From: an uncultured Actinomycetes bacterium
Lineage (GTDB): Bacteria; Actinomycetota; Actinomycetes; S36-B12; CAIYMF01
Reading direction: 5' to 3'
Assembly (NCBI GenBank): GCA_903918645.1
Contig: CAIXFH010000225.1
Coordinates: 1 to 46,835, forward strand
Length of the DNA stretch: 46,835 nucleotides
Under the pieces are notes generated by a model. The model did no database searches. It worked only from the letters and a program-made list of their open reading frames with translations, and had not been told where the DNA came from. A program made the position numbers and the translations under genes. How positions within the stretch are numbered: position 1 is the first letter of the stretch; every line of letters starts with the position of its first letter. Shown in pieces: positions 17,160 to 25,191 of the stretch.

Positions 17160-17984
17160 TCAGACCAGATCGGCGAGGATGCGACGCGACTCGTCAGCGC
17201 CCACTCGAACAGTCTCGGCATGCAGGATCAGCCATTGGGCAACGCCTTCGGGAGTGCCTTCGACATAAGCACGAAGCGCCTGTGAGTAAGCCGGACGCCC
17301 CGCCGCGAACAGGCCCGCTTCAGGAACGGTTAGCCCGTCTGGATCTACCCCGCGGGCTGCCAAGACCAGCCGCGTCAGTGACCTTGCGACTAGGCCAGAA
17401 CCCCAGGTGAAGGGGCGTGTCACGGCGATCTCGGCATGGGCAACCGCTGCGATGACGATCGCCGGAGCCACCGACGGCTGGCTAAGTAGGCGGCTGAGCG
17501 CAGTCATCCGACGCGCTACCTCAGCAGCTGTGGGCAGCAACGCAAGCCGAAGCGGATCATCGGCAACTTCCCCCGCACGGATGCGACCGCGCTCATGGTC
17601 TGGGACGAATCCCGCTGCCACCACCGAGTGCAAACCCGACAGGACCTGCAGCGGCGCACGCCCGATCACCTCGACCTGTCGTGGGATCTCTGCCTGCAGC
17701 GCGAGCGCCGCAGCCAGCACTCGACCGATCGGTGAATCGTCGAGGGCGACACCTGACACCAACGCATCAGGGCGAACCTCAGCACCGTCCATCGCCGCAC
17801 TGGCCCAACCTCCACGCAGACGTGAGGCCGCGACGACCTCCGCAGCGCGGCTGCGGATTCCGCGATCCCACAGCACGGAATCGACGGCGGCACGCGCCCG
17901 GTCGGCAGCCTCGGCAACGCCCGGCAGGTCGACTAGTGAAGCTAGGGCATCGGATGTCACAGGGTCACGGTACGAGCCGAGCAT
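17160..17984 (-). CDS. Fic-like protein with a degenerate active-site motif
   Basis: The 274-residue all-helical protein has the layout of a Fic protein, which in active form transfers AMP to a target. The core region reads HAEIAVTRPFTWGSGLVARSL. Aligned with HPFxDGNGRxxR, the catalytic His is Arg, the acidic residue is Trp, the Asn is Ser and the first Arg is Leu, while the last Arg remains. The fold is therefore kept but AMP transfer should be lost. Related proteins at this locus in other actinobacteria are, as I recall, sometimes labelled oxidoreductase without support. I chose ATG at 17984; GTG at 18005 or 17960 is possible. It converges with the HAD gene and diverges from acs. Confidence 0.7.
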   Translation of the reverse strand: MLGSYRDPVTSDALASLVDLPGVAEAADRARAAVDSVLWDRGIRSRAAEVVAASRLRGGWASAAMDGAEVRPDALVSGVALDDSPIGRVLAAALALQAEIPRQVEVIGRAPLQVLSGLHSVVAAGFVPDHERGRIRAGEVADDPLRLALLPTAAEVARRMTALSRLLSQPSVAPAIVIAAVAHAEIAVTRPFTWGSGLVARSLTRLVLAARGVDPDGLTVPEAGLFAAGRPAYSQALRAYVEGTPEGVAQWLILHAETVRVGADESRRILADLV

Positions 17985-18162
17985 GGTCAGAGGTAAGGGG
18001 GGCACCCACGCCGAGCGCCACCGCTAGCTCGACCAAGGTTCGGCGCCGCGCAGACCTCGCAAATTGGTACCCAACCACTGGCCCGGTACCGTTGGCACGC
18101 GACCACCGTCCCTGAGAACCCGTCCGCCGCAAAGGCGCACGATTCGAACTGGAGATAGGCCA

Positions 18163-20118
18163 ATGAGTACTGAAGCACTCGAAAACCTGCTGCGCGAGAA
18201 CCGGCACTTTCCGCCGACCCCGGAATTCGCCGCAGCGGCAAATGCGAAGGCCGACATGTACGAGGAGGCCGACGCAGATCGGCTCGTATTCTGGGCCAAA
18301 CAGGCAGGTGAGTTGCAGTGGGAATCTCCTTGGACCCAGGTGCTCGACTGGTCCAACGCGCCCTTCGTCAGGTGGTTCGATGGTGGCAAGCTCAACGTTT
18401 CGGTGAACTGCGTCGATCGACATGTCGCTGCAGGCCACGGCAACCAAGTGGCCTACTTCTTTGAAGGTGAGCCAGGCGATAGCCAGACCATCACCTACGC
18501 ACAGTTGCTGCACGACGTCTCACAGGCAGCCAACGCGCTAGAAGCGCTCGGAGTCCAGGCCGGTGATCGCGTTGCGATCTACCTGCCGATGATCCCCGAG
18601 GCAGTTGTGGCAATGCTGGCCTGTGCCCGCATCGGCGCCGTCCACTCGGTGGTGTTCGGTGGGTTCTCAGCAGAAGCCCTCCGCTCGCGCATCGAGGATG
18701 CTCAGGCAGTGCTCGTTATTACCGCCGACGGGGGCAACCGCAAGGGCAAGCCAATGCTGCTCAAGCAGGCGGTTGACGATGCCGTCGCGCTGTCGCCATC
18801 CGTGCGTAACGTGCTCGTCGTACGACGTACAGGGCAGGAAGTTGCGTGGACCGATAAGGACCTGTGGTGGCACGAGCAGCTTGCAGAACAGCCCAAAACC
18901 CATGAGGCGCAGGCATTCGACGCTGAGCACCCGCTGTTCATCCTCTACACGTCCGGTACCACAGGAAAGCCGAAGGGCATCCTGCACACCACCGGTGGCT
19001 ACCTCACGCAGGTTGCGTTCACACACAAGAATGTCTTCGATCTCAAGCCCGACACTGACGTCTATTGGTGCACCGCGGATGTCGGCTGGATCACCGGACA
19101 CTCTTACGTTGTTTTCGGTCCGCTAGCCAACCGCGCAACCTCGTTAATTTACGAAGGCACCCCCGACACTCCGCACAATGGTCGATGGTGGGAACTCATC
19201 GAGAAGTACGGCGTCACGATTCTCTACACCGCGCCGACCGCGATCCGCACCTTTATGAAGTGGGGCCGCGCCGTTCCAGATGGGTTCGACATGTCCTCCC
19301 TTCGTTTGCTGGGTTCTGTCGGTGAGCCGATCAATCCAGAAGCCTGGATGTGGTACCGGCACGTGATCGGCGGGGATCGCTGTCCGATCGTGGATACGTG
19401 GTGGCAAACCGAGACCGGCGCAATCATGATCAGCCCGCTGCCCGGCGTCACCGCAACCAAGCCTGGATCAGCCATGCACGCGCTCCCCGGAATCGGGGCC
19501 GACGTGATCGATGACGAGGCCCGCCCAGTGGGCAAGGGCGGCGGCGGCTACCTCGTCCTCACTGAGCCATGGCCCTCGATGCTTCGCGGAATCTGGGGCG
19601 ACCCGGAACGCTACGCCGAGACGTACTGGTCGCGGTTTGCCAATACCTACTTTGCTGGCGACGGAGCCAAATTCGACGACGACGGTGCCGTATGGCTCCT
19701 GGGCCGGGTCGATGACGTCATGAACGTGTCGGGCCACCGCATTTCGACTGCCGAGGTCGAGTCCGCCCTCGTATCGCACCCTGCCGTGGCAGAAGCAGCG
19801 GTCGTCGGTGCTGCTGATGAGACCACCGGCCAGGGGATCGTCGCGTTCGTCATCTTGCGGCAGGACGTCGAACCGGACGAGCACATCGGCGTGGCCCTGC
19901 GACATCACGTGGCCAAAGAAATCGGACCCATCGCGAGACCCAAGCAGATCCTGGTCGTCGCCGAACTCCCCAAGACCCGCTCGGGCAAGATCATGCGACG
20001 CCTGTTGCGCGATATCGCCGAGCACCGATCCATCGGTGACGTCACAACTTTGGCCGATCCGATGGTCATGCATTTGATTGGCGAGGGCCTCACCGCTGCC
20101 AAGGGCGCAGAAGACTGA
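18163..20118 (+). CDS. acs: Acetyl-CoA synthetase (AMP-forming)
   Basis: The 651-residue enzyme activates acetate to acetyl-CoA through acetyl-AMP. The adenylate signature is YTSGTTGKPKGILHTTGGY. The CoA and AMP-binding regions include WWQTETG, YWSRFANTYFAGDGAKFDDDG and GRVDDVMNVSGHRIST. The C-terminal RSGKIMRRLLR contains the Lys that is acetylated to switch such enzymes off. The length is normal. ATG at 18163 follows GGAGA. A perfect hairpin lies 41 bases beyond the stop. In Mycobacterium acs (Rv3667) occupies the same position. Confidence 0.97.
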   Translation: MSTEALENLLRENRHFPPTPEFAAAANAKADMYEEADADRLVFWAKQAGELQWESPWTQVLDWSNAPFVRWFDGGKLNVSVNCVDRHVAAGHGNQVAYFFEGEPGDSQTITYAQLLHDVSQAANALEALGVQAGDRVAIYLPMIPEAVVAMLACARIGAVHSVVFGGFSAEALRSRIEDAQAVLVITADGGNRKGKPMLLKQAVDDAVALSPSVRNVLVVRRTGQEVAWTDKDLWWHEQLAEQPKTHEAQAFDAEHPLFILYTSGTTGKPKGILHTTGGYLTQVAFTHKNVFDLKPDTDVYWCTADVGWITGHSYVVFGPLANRATSLIYEGTPDTPHNGRWWELIEKYGVTILYTAPTAIRTFMKWGRAVPDGFDMSSLRLLGSVGEPINPEAWMWYRHVIGGDRCPIVDTWWQTETGAIMISPLPGVTATKPGSAMHALPGIGADVIDDEARPVGKGGGGYLVLTEPWPSMLRGIWGDPERYAETYWSRFANTYFAGDGAKFDDDGAVWLLGRVDDVMNVSGHRISTAEVESALVSHPAVAEAAVVGAADETTGQGIVAFVILRQDVEPDEHIGVALRHHVAKEIGPIARPKQILVVAELPKTRSGKIMRRLLRDIAEHRSIGDVTTLADPMVMHLIGEGLTAAKGAED

Positions 20119-20159
20119 TCGGTCCACCGATGGTGTGAGTCTTGCCCGGACTGGCACCG

Positions 20160-20193
20160 GCTCCCCTGCAGAGTCGATACCCTGCAGGGGAGC
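20160..20193 (+). terminator. Perfect hairpin downstream of acs
   Basis: GCTCCCCTGCAG pairs exactly with CTGCAGGGGAGC across a ten-base loop. No T-run follows. It lies between acs and the holin-like gene and may end the acs transcript or protect its 3' end. Confidence 0.6.
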
Positions 20194-20252
20194 AAGTGCG
20201 AGACGTAGGTCACGACCTCGCCGCATTCAGTGCCCACGAGGAGGATCAGGCC

Positions 20253-20645
20253 ATGGTTGTGAAGCAGTCGCTCGGCACTTTGGTGACCGGTGTCACCGAG
20301 GACCTTTCTGCTGTCATCCGCGGTGAAATCGAGCTCGCGAAGACCGAGATCCGCGAATCCGCTCAGGCTGCCTCCAAAGGGGCCGGGCTGCTAGTAGTTG
20401 CAGCTGGCGTCGCATTCTTCGCCGTGCTGTTCCTGCTCGTCACGGCCGCCTGGGTCCTCGTCCAACTTGGTCTGCCCTACTGGGCCGGCTTCTTCATCGT
20501 CGCTCTGGTGTTGATTGCCACTGCCGTTGCCCTGGCGGTTCTGGGACGAAAGCAACTCGAGAATGCGAAGGGACTCGAACGCTCTCCAGCCTCCCTGGCT
20601 AAGACGCGAGAGTTGCTGTCGCGAACGACGACTGAGTCTGCGTGA
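20253..20645 (+). CDS. Phage-holin-family membrane protein (Rv3669-like)
   Basis: The 130-residue protein begins with an amphipathic cytoplasmic helix (LVTGVTEDLSAVIRGEIELAKTEIRE). Two membrane segments follow (GLLVVAAGVAFFAVLFLLVTAAWVL and YWAGFFIVALVLIATAVALAVLG), then a charged tail. This is the DUF1469/phage holin superfamily 6 layout common in actinobacteria; despite the name no lytic role is implied. I chose ATG at 20253 because GAGGAGGA precedes it. The stop overlaps the next start as GTGA. Rv3669 lies at the same place beside MarP. Confidence 0.83.
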   Translation: MVVKQSLGTLVTGVTEDLSAVIRGEIELAKTEIRESAQAASKGAGLLVVAAGVAFFAVLFLLVTAAWVLVQLGLPYWAGFFIVALVLIATAVALAVLGRKQLENAKGLERSPASLAKTRELLSRTTTESA

Positions 20646-21580
20646 CGGTCTCTGACTTACCCGACTCCAGCGATGTCATTCGCATCGACGGCCCTTGGAC
20701 GCACCGCGACATCACCGCGCATGCCTGCCGATTCCATATCGTCGAAGCCGGAGAAGGCCCGCTTGTTGTTCTCCTGCATGGCTTTCCATTGTTCTGGTGG
20801 ACCTGGCGCAACCAACTGGTCACGCTTGCCGCAGCTGGCTACCGCGCCGTCGCAATGGACGTCCGCGGCTATGGCGGCAGCGACCACACCCCGCACGGCT
20901 ATGACCCGCTGACCCTGGCAGCCGATGTAGCGGGAGTGATCAGAGCCTTGGGCGAACCCCACGCGGTCGTCGTAGGCCAAGGCTGGGGAGCCATCACCGC
21001 ATGGACTCTTGCGGCGCTGGAACCTGAACTTCTTCGCGGCATCGCCGTGGTGGGGATGCCGCATCCCGCCCTACTGCGCCATGCGCTGCTCAACGACTCG
21101 GAGCAACGTCGACTCGGGAGTTACCTCTGGGGTCTGCAAGTACCCTTCCTGCCCGAACGTCGACTAGTACACGACCATGCCGCGCAGGTAGAGACCTACT
21201 TGCGAGCATGGGGCGCACCCGGTTGGCCCGACCCACCCACGGCCCGCACCTATCGAGCCGCGATGCTCATCCCGAATACCGCTCACTGCTCGGTCGAATA
21301 CCACCGATGGGCAGTCCGTTCCATCCCACGCCGCGATGGCCGACGATTCCAGTCAGTAGTTGCTGAGCCGCTCACGGTGCCAGTGCTACAGATCCATGGG
21401 CTTCTAGACGGGGCGATCTTGCCGCGCGTTGTCGACGGCGGGGAGCGCTATGCCGGCGCCGGCTATACGCGAGCCGACCTGCCCTCAGTGGGGCACTTCC
21501 CACAGGAAGAGTCGCCGGTAGCCTTCGACGAGGTACTCATTCCCTGGTTGAAGTCAGTTCAGGTTGAGGAAACTGGGTAG
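20642..21580 (+). CDS. Alpha/beta hydrolase lacking the usual nucleophile
   Basis: The 312-residue protein belongs to the epoxide-hydrolase-like alpha/beta fold family and sits where ephE (Rv3670) sits in Mycobacterium. The oxyanion motif is LLHGFPLFWWTWR. The strand-turn that should carry the nucleophile reads VVVGQGWGAITAW, with Gly where GHDWG has Asp and Gln in place of His. A candidate acid lies in HGLLDGAILP and the His in VGHFPQEESP. Without Asp or Ser at the elbow, normal hydrolysis is unlikely, so it may be a binding protein or use another mechanism. The GTG start overlaps the stop of the membrane protein gene. It converges with marP, 25 bases apart. Confidence 0.83.
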   Translation: MTVSDLPDSSDVIRIDGPWTHRDITAHACRFHIVEAGEGPLVVLLHGFPLFWWTWRNQLVTLAAAGYRAVAMDVRGYGGSDHTPHGYDPLTLAADVAGVIRALGEPHAVVVGQGWGAITAWTLAALEPELLRGIAVVGMPHPALLRHALLNDSEQRRLGSYLWGLQVPFLPERRLVHDHAAQVETYLRAWGAPGWPDPPTARTYRAAMLIPNTAHCSVEYHRWAVRSIPRRDGRRFQSVVAEPLTVPVLQIHGLLDGAILPRVVDGGERYAGAGYTRADLPSVGHFPQEESPVAFDEVLIPWLKSVQVEETG

Positions 21581-21605
21581 CAGGTCTGCCCGAGGCTGGC
21601 CGCGA

Positions 21606-22793
21606 TCATTGCTTGGTGGCACAGGAGCCAGGGTCCAGCGGTGTCGAAGCCGTAGCCCCGCGACGAGCAGCCTCTGCCACTTGATGCGCCGTCAACGCAT
21701 AGCCAGTGTCTGGATCATCAACAGCCGCAGCGAAGATGACACCGTCGACTAGGCCATCAGGCGACAGGAGCGGGCCACCGGAGTTACCGGGGCGGATCGT
21801 CCCCCGCACGGAGTAGACCTCACGAGTGGTTACTCCATCGCCGTAAATGTCGGTGCCACGGGTGGACAGGACGGCACGAATGCGCCCCGCAGATGCCGCT
21901 AAAGCGCCCCCTCCCGGGAACCCAGCGATCACCACTGCATCCCCTCGCCGAGCCGAATCAACGAACTCCAACTGCGGAGCGTTCAGCCCTGGTACGAGCA
22001 GGACGGCGATGTCGAGCACCGGATCGAGATACACGATCGATGAGGGCCACACCTGGCCGGTACCGCGCACAAGGACATCAGGATTGGCCACACCGGCAAC
22101 CACATGTGCGTTTGTCATAACGCGATCAGATGCATAGACAAAGCCGGATCCATCAACGTGGGTGTCGCAGTCGCTGGTATAGCCCTCGATCTTGACCAGC
22201 GATCCCCAGGCATGGCGTACAGCCCGATTGTTGAGCAAGGCTGGGTCGGGAGGATCAACGGAAGCCGCGGCGCTGAAGGGCAACCCAGCGAGCGCGTTGG
22301 GAATGCCAGTGGCATTGAGCGCAGACCGCAGCCCCGACATCAACCCGTGCGTTTTGCCCGGCAGCACGCGGTCAAGAGCACCGATAACTGCCGACCCCCG
22401 CACCTGAGAGGACACCGGCGCCCAGGGAACCGTGATCGCAACCCCCGCGAGCACCCATGTCACGAGCCCCACCACGAACACTCCGAAAGCCGCACCAATG
22501 ACTGAATCCAAGGTGCGTATCGGGCGCCACGGCAACAAGCCCTGCACCCTGCGAGCCACCAGCGCAGCCACTGCCTTACCAATCGCCGCACCGCCTAGGA
22601 CCACGGCCAGCGCTAGCGCCAGACCGAGGCCACCGGACACGCTGTCAAGCACGCGTGGGGCAACGAGTGCCCCCAACACTGCGCCAGCGGCGAACCCAAC
22701 CGCAGCAAATGCCCCACCGATAAGGCCCGTACGCCAGCCAGCTAAAGCCGCCAACACCGCGGCGACCACGATGACCCAATCGAGGACGTTCAT
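21606..22793 (-). CDS. marP: Periplasmic serine protease MarP
   Basis: The protein of about 395 residues has four N-terminal membrane segments (a CvpA-like domain) followed by a chymotrypsin-fold protease, the layout of Rv3671c (MarP), which sustains acid and oxidative resistance in Mycobacterium tuberculosis. The catalytic His is in VMTNAHVV, the Asp in LDIAVLLV and the Ser in RPGNSGGPLL. One Cys in TSDCDTHVDG and one near the C-terminus (PGSCATKQ) match the disulfide pair that locks the active form of MarP. ATG at 22793 overlaps the NUDIX stop as ATGA. Confidence 0.93.
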   Translation of the reverse strand: MNVLDWVIVVAAVLAALAGWRTGLIGGAFAAVGFAAGAVLGALVAPRVLDSVSGGLGLALALAVVLGGAAIGKAVAALVARRVQGLLPWRPIRTLDSVIGAAFGVFVVGLVTWVLAGVAITVPWAPVSSQVRGSAVIGALDRVLPGKTHGLMSGLRSALNATGIPNALAGLPFSAAASVDPPDPALLNNRAVRHAWGSLVKIEGYTSDCDTHVDGSGFVYASDRVMTNAHVVAGVANPDVLVRGTGQVWPSSIVYLDPVLDIAVLLVPGLNAPQLEFVDSARRGDAVVIAGFPGGGALAASAGRIRAVLSTRGTDIYGDGVTTREVYSVRGTIRPGNSGGPLLSPDGLVDGVIFAAAVDDPDTGYALTAHQVAEAARRGATASTPLDPGSCATKQ

Positions 22794-23461
22794 AGCCACT
22801 TTTCTGGGAGCGGTCGAACCGCGGACTCATCCCAAGGCTGTTCCCAACCGCAGAGGGCAAACACCCGCGACAACAAGCCGCCGGTGAAGCCCCACACGAG
22901 CAAACCCCGCACATCAAAGGCCGGGCCGACAAATCCCGAGGGATGCCGTACCGAATACCGGTTGGCCGGATCGAGCAGCTCACTCATCGGCACACGCAGA
23001 ACCTGCTCGACCTCGCCCCGATCGACGACTCCGACGGGGGAGTTAACGCGCCACCACGCAACGACCGGAGTGACGATGAACCCGGATGGGGGGAGCCACA
23101 GCGCAGGAAGCACCCCAACTACATGAACCCCCGCCGGGTCCAGCCCGGTTTCCTCCTCCGCCTCCCGAAGCGCCGTCGCGACGACGTCGATATCGGTGTC
23201 GTCGACGACCCCGCCGGGAAAGGCCGGCTGACCGGGGTGGCTGGACATGGTCAACGAACGTTGAATGAGCAGCACATCCGGGCCGTCGACACCTTCGCCG
23301 AACAGCATCAGCACAGCCGAGTTTCGGCCACCTTCGTCGGGCGGCACCCATCGCGACAGTTGCTCTGCGGTGACGGTGCGCTGCAGGTGACGCAGCGGCA
23401 GCAGCCACTCGGGCAGGTCGACCTCAAGATCTGATGGATCCCGATCAGGCTCAAGGGTCAC
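22790..23461 (-). CDS. NUDIX hydrolase, CoA pyrophosphatase type
   Basis: The 223-residue enzyme hydrolyses pyrophosphate bonds of nucleoside diphosphate derivatives and probably CoA. The NUDIX box is GGVVDDTDIDVVATALREAEEETGL, with the REAEEE metal-binding Glu set intact. Just before it, LLIQRSLTMSSHPGQPAFPGG matches the CoA-pyrophosphatase (UPF0035) signature. I chose GTG at 23461 because GGGGGTGG lies upstream and it starts 19 bases after the nth stop. The longer frame to 23662 would run through nth. The order nth, NUDIX, marP matches Mycobacterium. Confidence 0.9.
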   Translation of the reverse strand: MTLEPDRDPSDLEVDLPEWLLPLRHLQRTVTAEQLSRWVPPDEGGRNSAVLMLFGEGVDGPDVLLIQRSLTMSSHPGQPAFPGGVVDDTDIDVVATALREAEEETGLDPAGVHVVGVLPALWLPPSGFIVTPVVAWWRVNSPVGVVDRGEVEQVLRVPMSELLDPANRYSVRHPSGFVGPAFDVRGLLVWGFTGGLLSRVFALCGWEQPWDESAVRPLPEKWL

Positions 23462-23480
23462 GGCGAAACCACCCCCGCGC

Positions 23481-24206
23481 TCACTTGCGACCCTCGGTCG
23501 TAACCAGCGCAGCAGCAACCACCGGGTCTGTTGGTCCGATGCCAAAGGACGGGCACATCCGAGCGAGTGGACAAGCACCGCACGCAGGCTTGAGCGCATG
23601 GCAGCAACGGCGCCCGTGGAAGATGACGCGGTGCGAGAGCATGGTCCACTCACGACGTTCAACTAGCTCTCCGACCTGGGCCTCAACCTTCACCGGATCA
23701 GTCTCCTGCGTCCAACCAAAGCGGCGAGAGAGCCTGCCAAAGTGCGTATCGACAGTGATCCCAGGCACGCCGAAGGCATCACCTAGAACAACGTTGGCCG
23801 TCTTACGTCCGATGCCTGGCAGGGTCACAAGGTCGACCAAGCGCCCTGGTACCTGCCCGTCAAAGCGGTCACACAGGGCCTGCCCGATACCGATGATCGA
23901 GTTGGTTTTGGCTCGGAAGAAGCCGGTGGGCCGGATGAGGTCCTCTAGTTCATCGCGGTCGGCGCCCGCGTAGTCAGCCGCGCTGCGATACCGGGCAAAG
24001 ACGGCCGGGGTCACTTGATTGACTCGTCGATCGGTGCACTGCGCAGACAAGACAGTGGCCACGACCAATTCGAGTGGAGTGGTGAAATCAAGTTCGCAGT
24101 GAGCATCTGGGTAGGCCTGGGCGAGGAGCCGATTCATGCGCCTAGCCCGCCGGACGAGCGCCGTTGGGGATTCCCCTGTTGGCGTGGTCGAGAGTGAAGC
24201 GGTCAT
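23481..24206 (-). CDS. nth: Endonuclease III (DNA glycosylase/AP lyase)
   Basis: The 241-residue base-excision repair enzyme removes oxidised pyrimidines and nicks the strand. The helix-hairpin-helix is [14 protein letters not shown] with catalytic Lys135. The catalytic Asp153 is in TVDTHFGR. The C-terminal 4Fe-4S cluster has Cys202, 209, 212 and 218 with the standard C-x6-C-x2-C-x5-C spacing. Length is as expected, with a short extension at each end. It is the first gene of the leftward nth-NUDIX-marP group, divergent from the RsiG-like gene. Confidence 0.95.
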   Translation of the reverse strand: MTASLSTTPTGESPTALVRRARRMNRLLAQAYPDAHCELDFTTPLELVVATVLSAQCTDRRVNQVTPAVFARYRSAADYAGADRDELEDLIRPTGFFRAKTNSIIGIGQALCDRFDGQVPGRLVDLVTLPGIGRKTANVVLGDAFGVPGITVDTHFGRLSRRFGWTQETDPVKVEAQVGELVERREWTMLSHRVIFHGRRCCHALKPACGACPLARMCPSFGIGPTDPVVAAALVTTEGRK

Positions 24207-24255
24207 CGCGGTCAGCCTACGGGGCCGAACGGCTGAACTCGTACCCAGCGAGGGC

Positions 24256-24282
24256 TCAAGTTTATGGCCAATGTGCCGATGA
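24256..24282 (+). promoter_or_regulatory. FliA/WhiG-type (sigma-28 family) promoter
   Basis: TCAAGTTT at 24256-24263, then 11 bases, then GCCGATGA at 24275-24282. The known consensus for this sigma family is TAAAGTTT-N11-GCCGATAA, so 14 of 16 positions match at exact spacing. It lies about 70 bases before the RsiG-like gene. RsiG is the anti-sigma factor of WhiG in Streptomyces, so this suggests that the sigma factor drives its own inhibitor. Confidence 0.72.
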
Positions 24283-24349
24283 AGGAGTTGGTGGCGCGTC
24301 TTACTTTGATTGGTAGGGCATCCGGAGCGCTGTCAAAACGGAGGGCTGC

Positions 24350-24988
24350 ATGACCACATCGACCGATCGAGCAAAGCTTGAGGACCCGGAATTAGGCGCA
24401 GATATCGACACATCTGCCCTTGATCCAGCCGCCCTTGATGCTGATGACCGCGCAGACGCCGCCAAGGCGCGTCGTGCGGCCCGTAAAGCTGCCCGAGCGG
24501 CCACGCCGCCGCCCGAACGTGATGCCTCGTTCGACCACCTCTCCCTTGACGATCTTCGGCGCACGCGCGCGGACCTAGCCGACGAAGAGACCCGGGTTTC
24601 CTACTGGCGACGGATCATCCAGGCGAGGCTCGACGTAGTGCGCTCAGACATCTCCGAATCGACCCAGGTCGCGGACCTCACCCGGGTGCTCACTGAGGCT
24701 CGATCGTCGCACCGCCGCGTAGCGAACTTGTCGGTATTCCCAGTGGGAGACATTCCACCGCTACCCGACCTGGCGGAAGTCTGGGCACGTCAGGCAAACC
24801 CAGCAGATCCACTTGCACTTCAGCGGCTCATCGATGACCTCGAGCGGGCCGAGCGAGAGCTGTCGTTCTTCCGAGTCGAGTTACATCGCAACATCGACGC
24901 CGTAACGACCGAACTCATTGCTCGCTACCGCGAGCAGCCACTTTTGGCCCTGCAGATCCTGCCGCACGACCCATTACAGGGCCCTTGA
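24350..24988 (+). CDS. rsiG: RsiG-like c-di-GMP-responsive anti-sigma factor
   Basis: The 212-residue protein has a disordered acidic and basic N-terminus and then helical coiled-coil segments. Streptomyces RsiG binds c-di-GMP through two copies of E-x3-S-x2-R-x3-Q-x3-D and then holds sigma WhiG. Here the first copy is complete (E80, S84, R87, Q91, D95, within ETRVSYWRRIIQARLD). The second is E168, S172, R175, H179, D183, with His for Gln. The motif set is distinctive, so the family call is firm; the partner is inferred. GGAGGG lies five bases before the ATG. A FliA/WhiG-type promoter precedes it. No WhiG or FliA gene is in the window. Confidence 0.85.
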   Translation: MTTSTDRAKLEDPELGADIDTSALDPAALDADDRADAAKARRAARKAARAATPPPERDASFDHLSLDDLRRTRADLADEETRVSYWRRIIQARLDVVRSDISESTQVADLTRVLTEARSSHRRVANLSVFPVGDIPPLPDLAEVWARQANPADPLALQRLIDDLERAERELSFFRVELHRNIDAVTTELIARYREQPLLALQILPHDPLQGP

Positions 24989-25009
24989 CCTCGAAGTCCC
25001 GGACCTCAG

Positions 25010-25080
25010 GGGTAGCGGGCTAATGCTGGGCTGTGCAAGGCCACTGGCCTCGACTAGCCCAGCCACCTACCCGTGCACGG
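25010..25080 (+). promoter_or_regulatory. Nested stem structure and palindrome upstream of the crp-like gene
   Basis: Three nested stems are visible: GGGTAG (25010) with CTACCC (25067), GCTGGGCT (25025) with AGCCCAGC (25056), and AGGCC (25038) with GGCCT (25046). The palindrome CCGTGCACGG follows at 25071-25080. It lies just after the rsiG stop and 112 bases before the crp start. It may be the rsiG terminator, a structured leader or an operator region. There is no T-run. No clear TGTGA-N6-TCACA site was found nearby. Confidence 0.5.
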
Positions 25081-25191
25081 ACCTCCCTACCGTCGTGATC
25101 TTCGATGCGTCACACTGTCCTCGGTCAGCCGATCCCCAAACGACCGGTATGTTGACCTCACACTTGGTGACGCTGCCTCGGGAGGACCCTG

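Noticed and set aside
25081-25191. Crp autoregulatory site (TGTGA-N6-TCACA) before the crp-like gene
   Set aside because: TCACA occurs twice but no TGTGA lies at the right distance.
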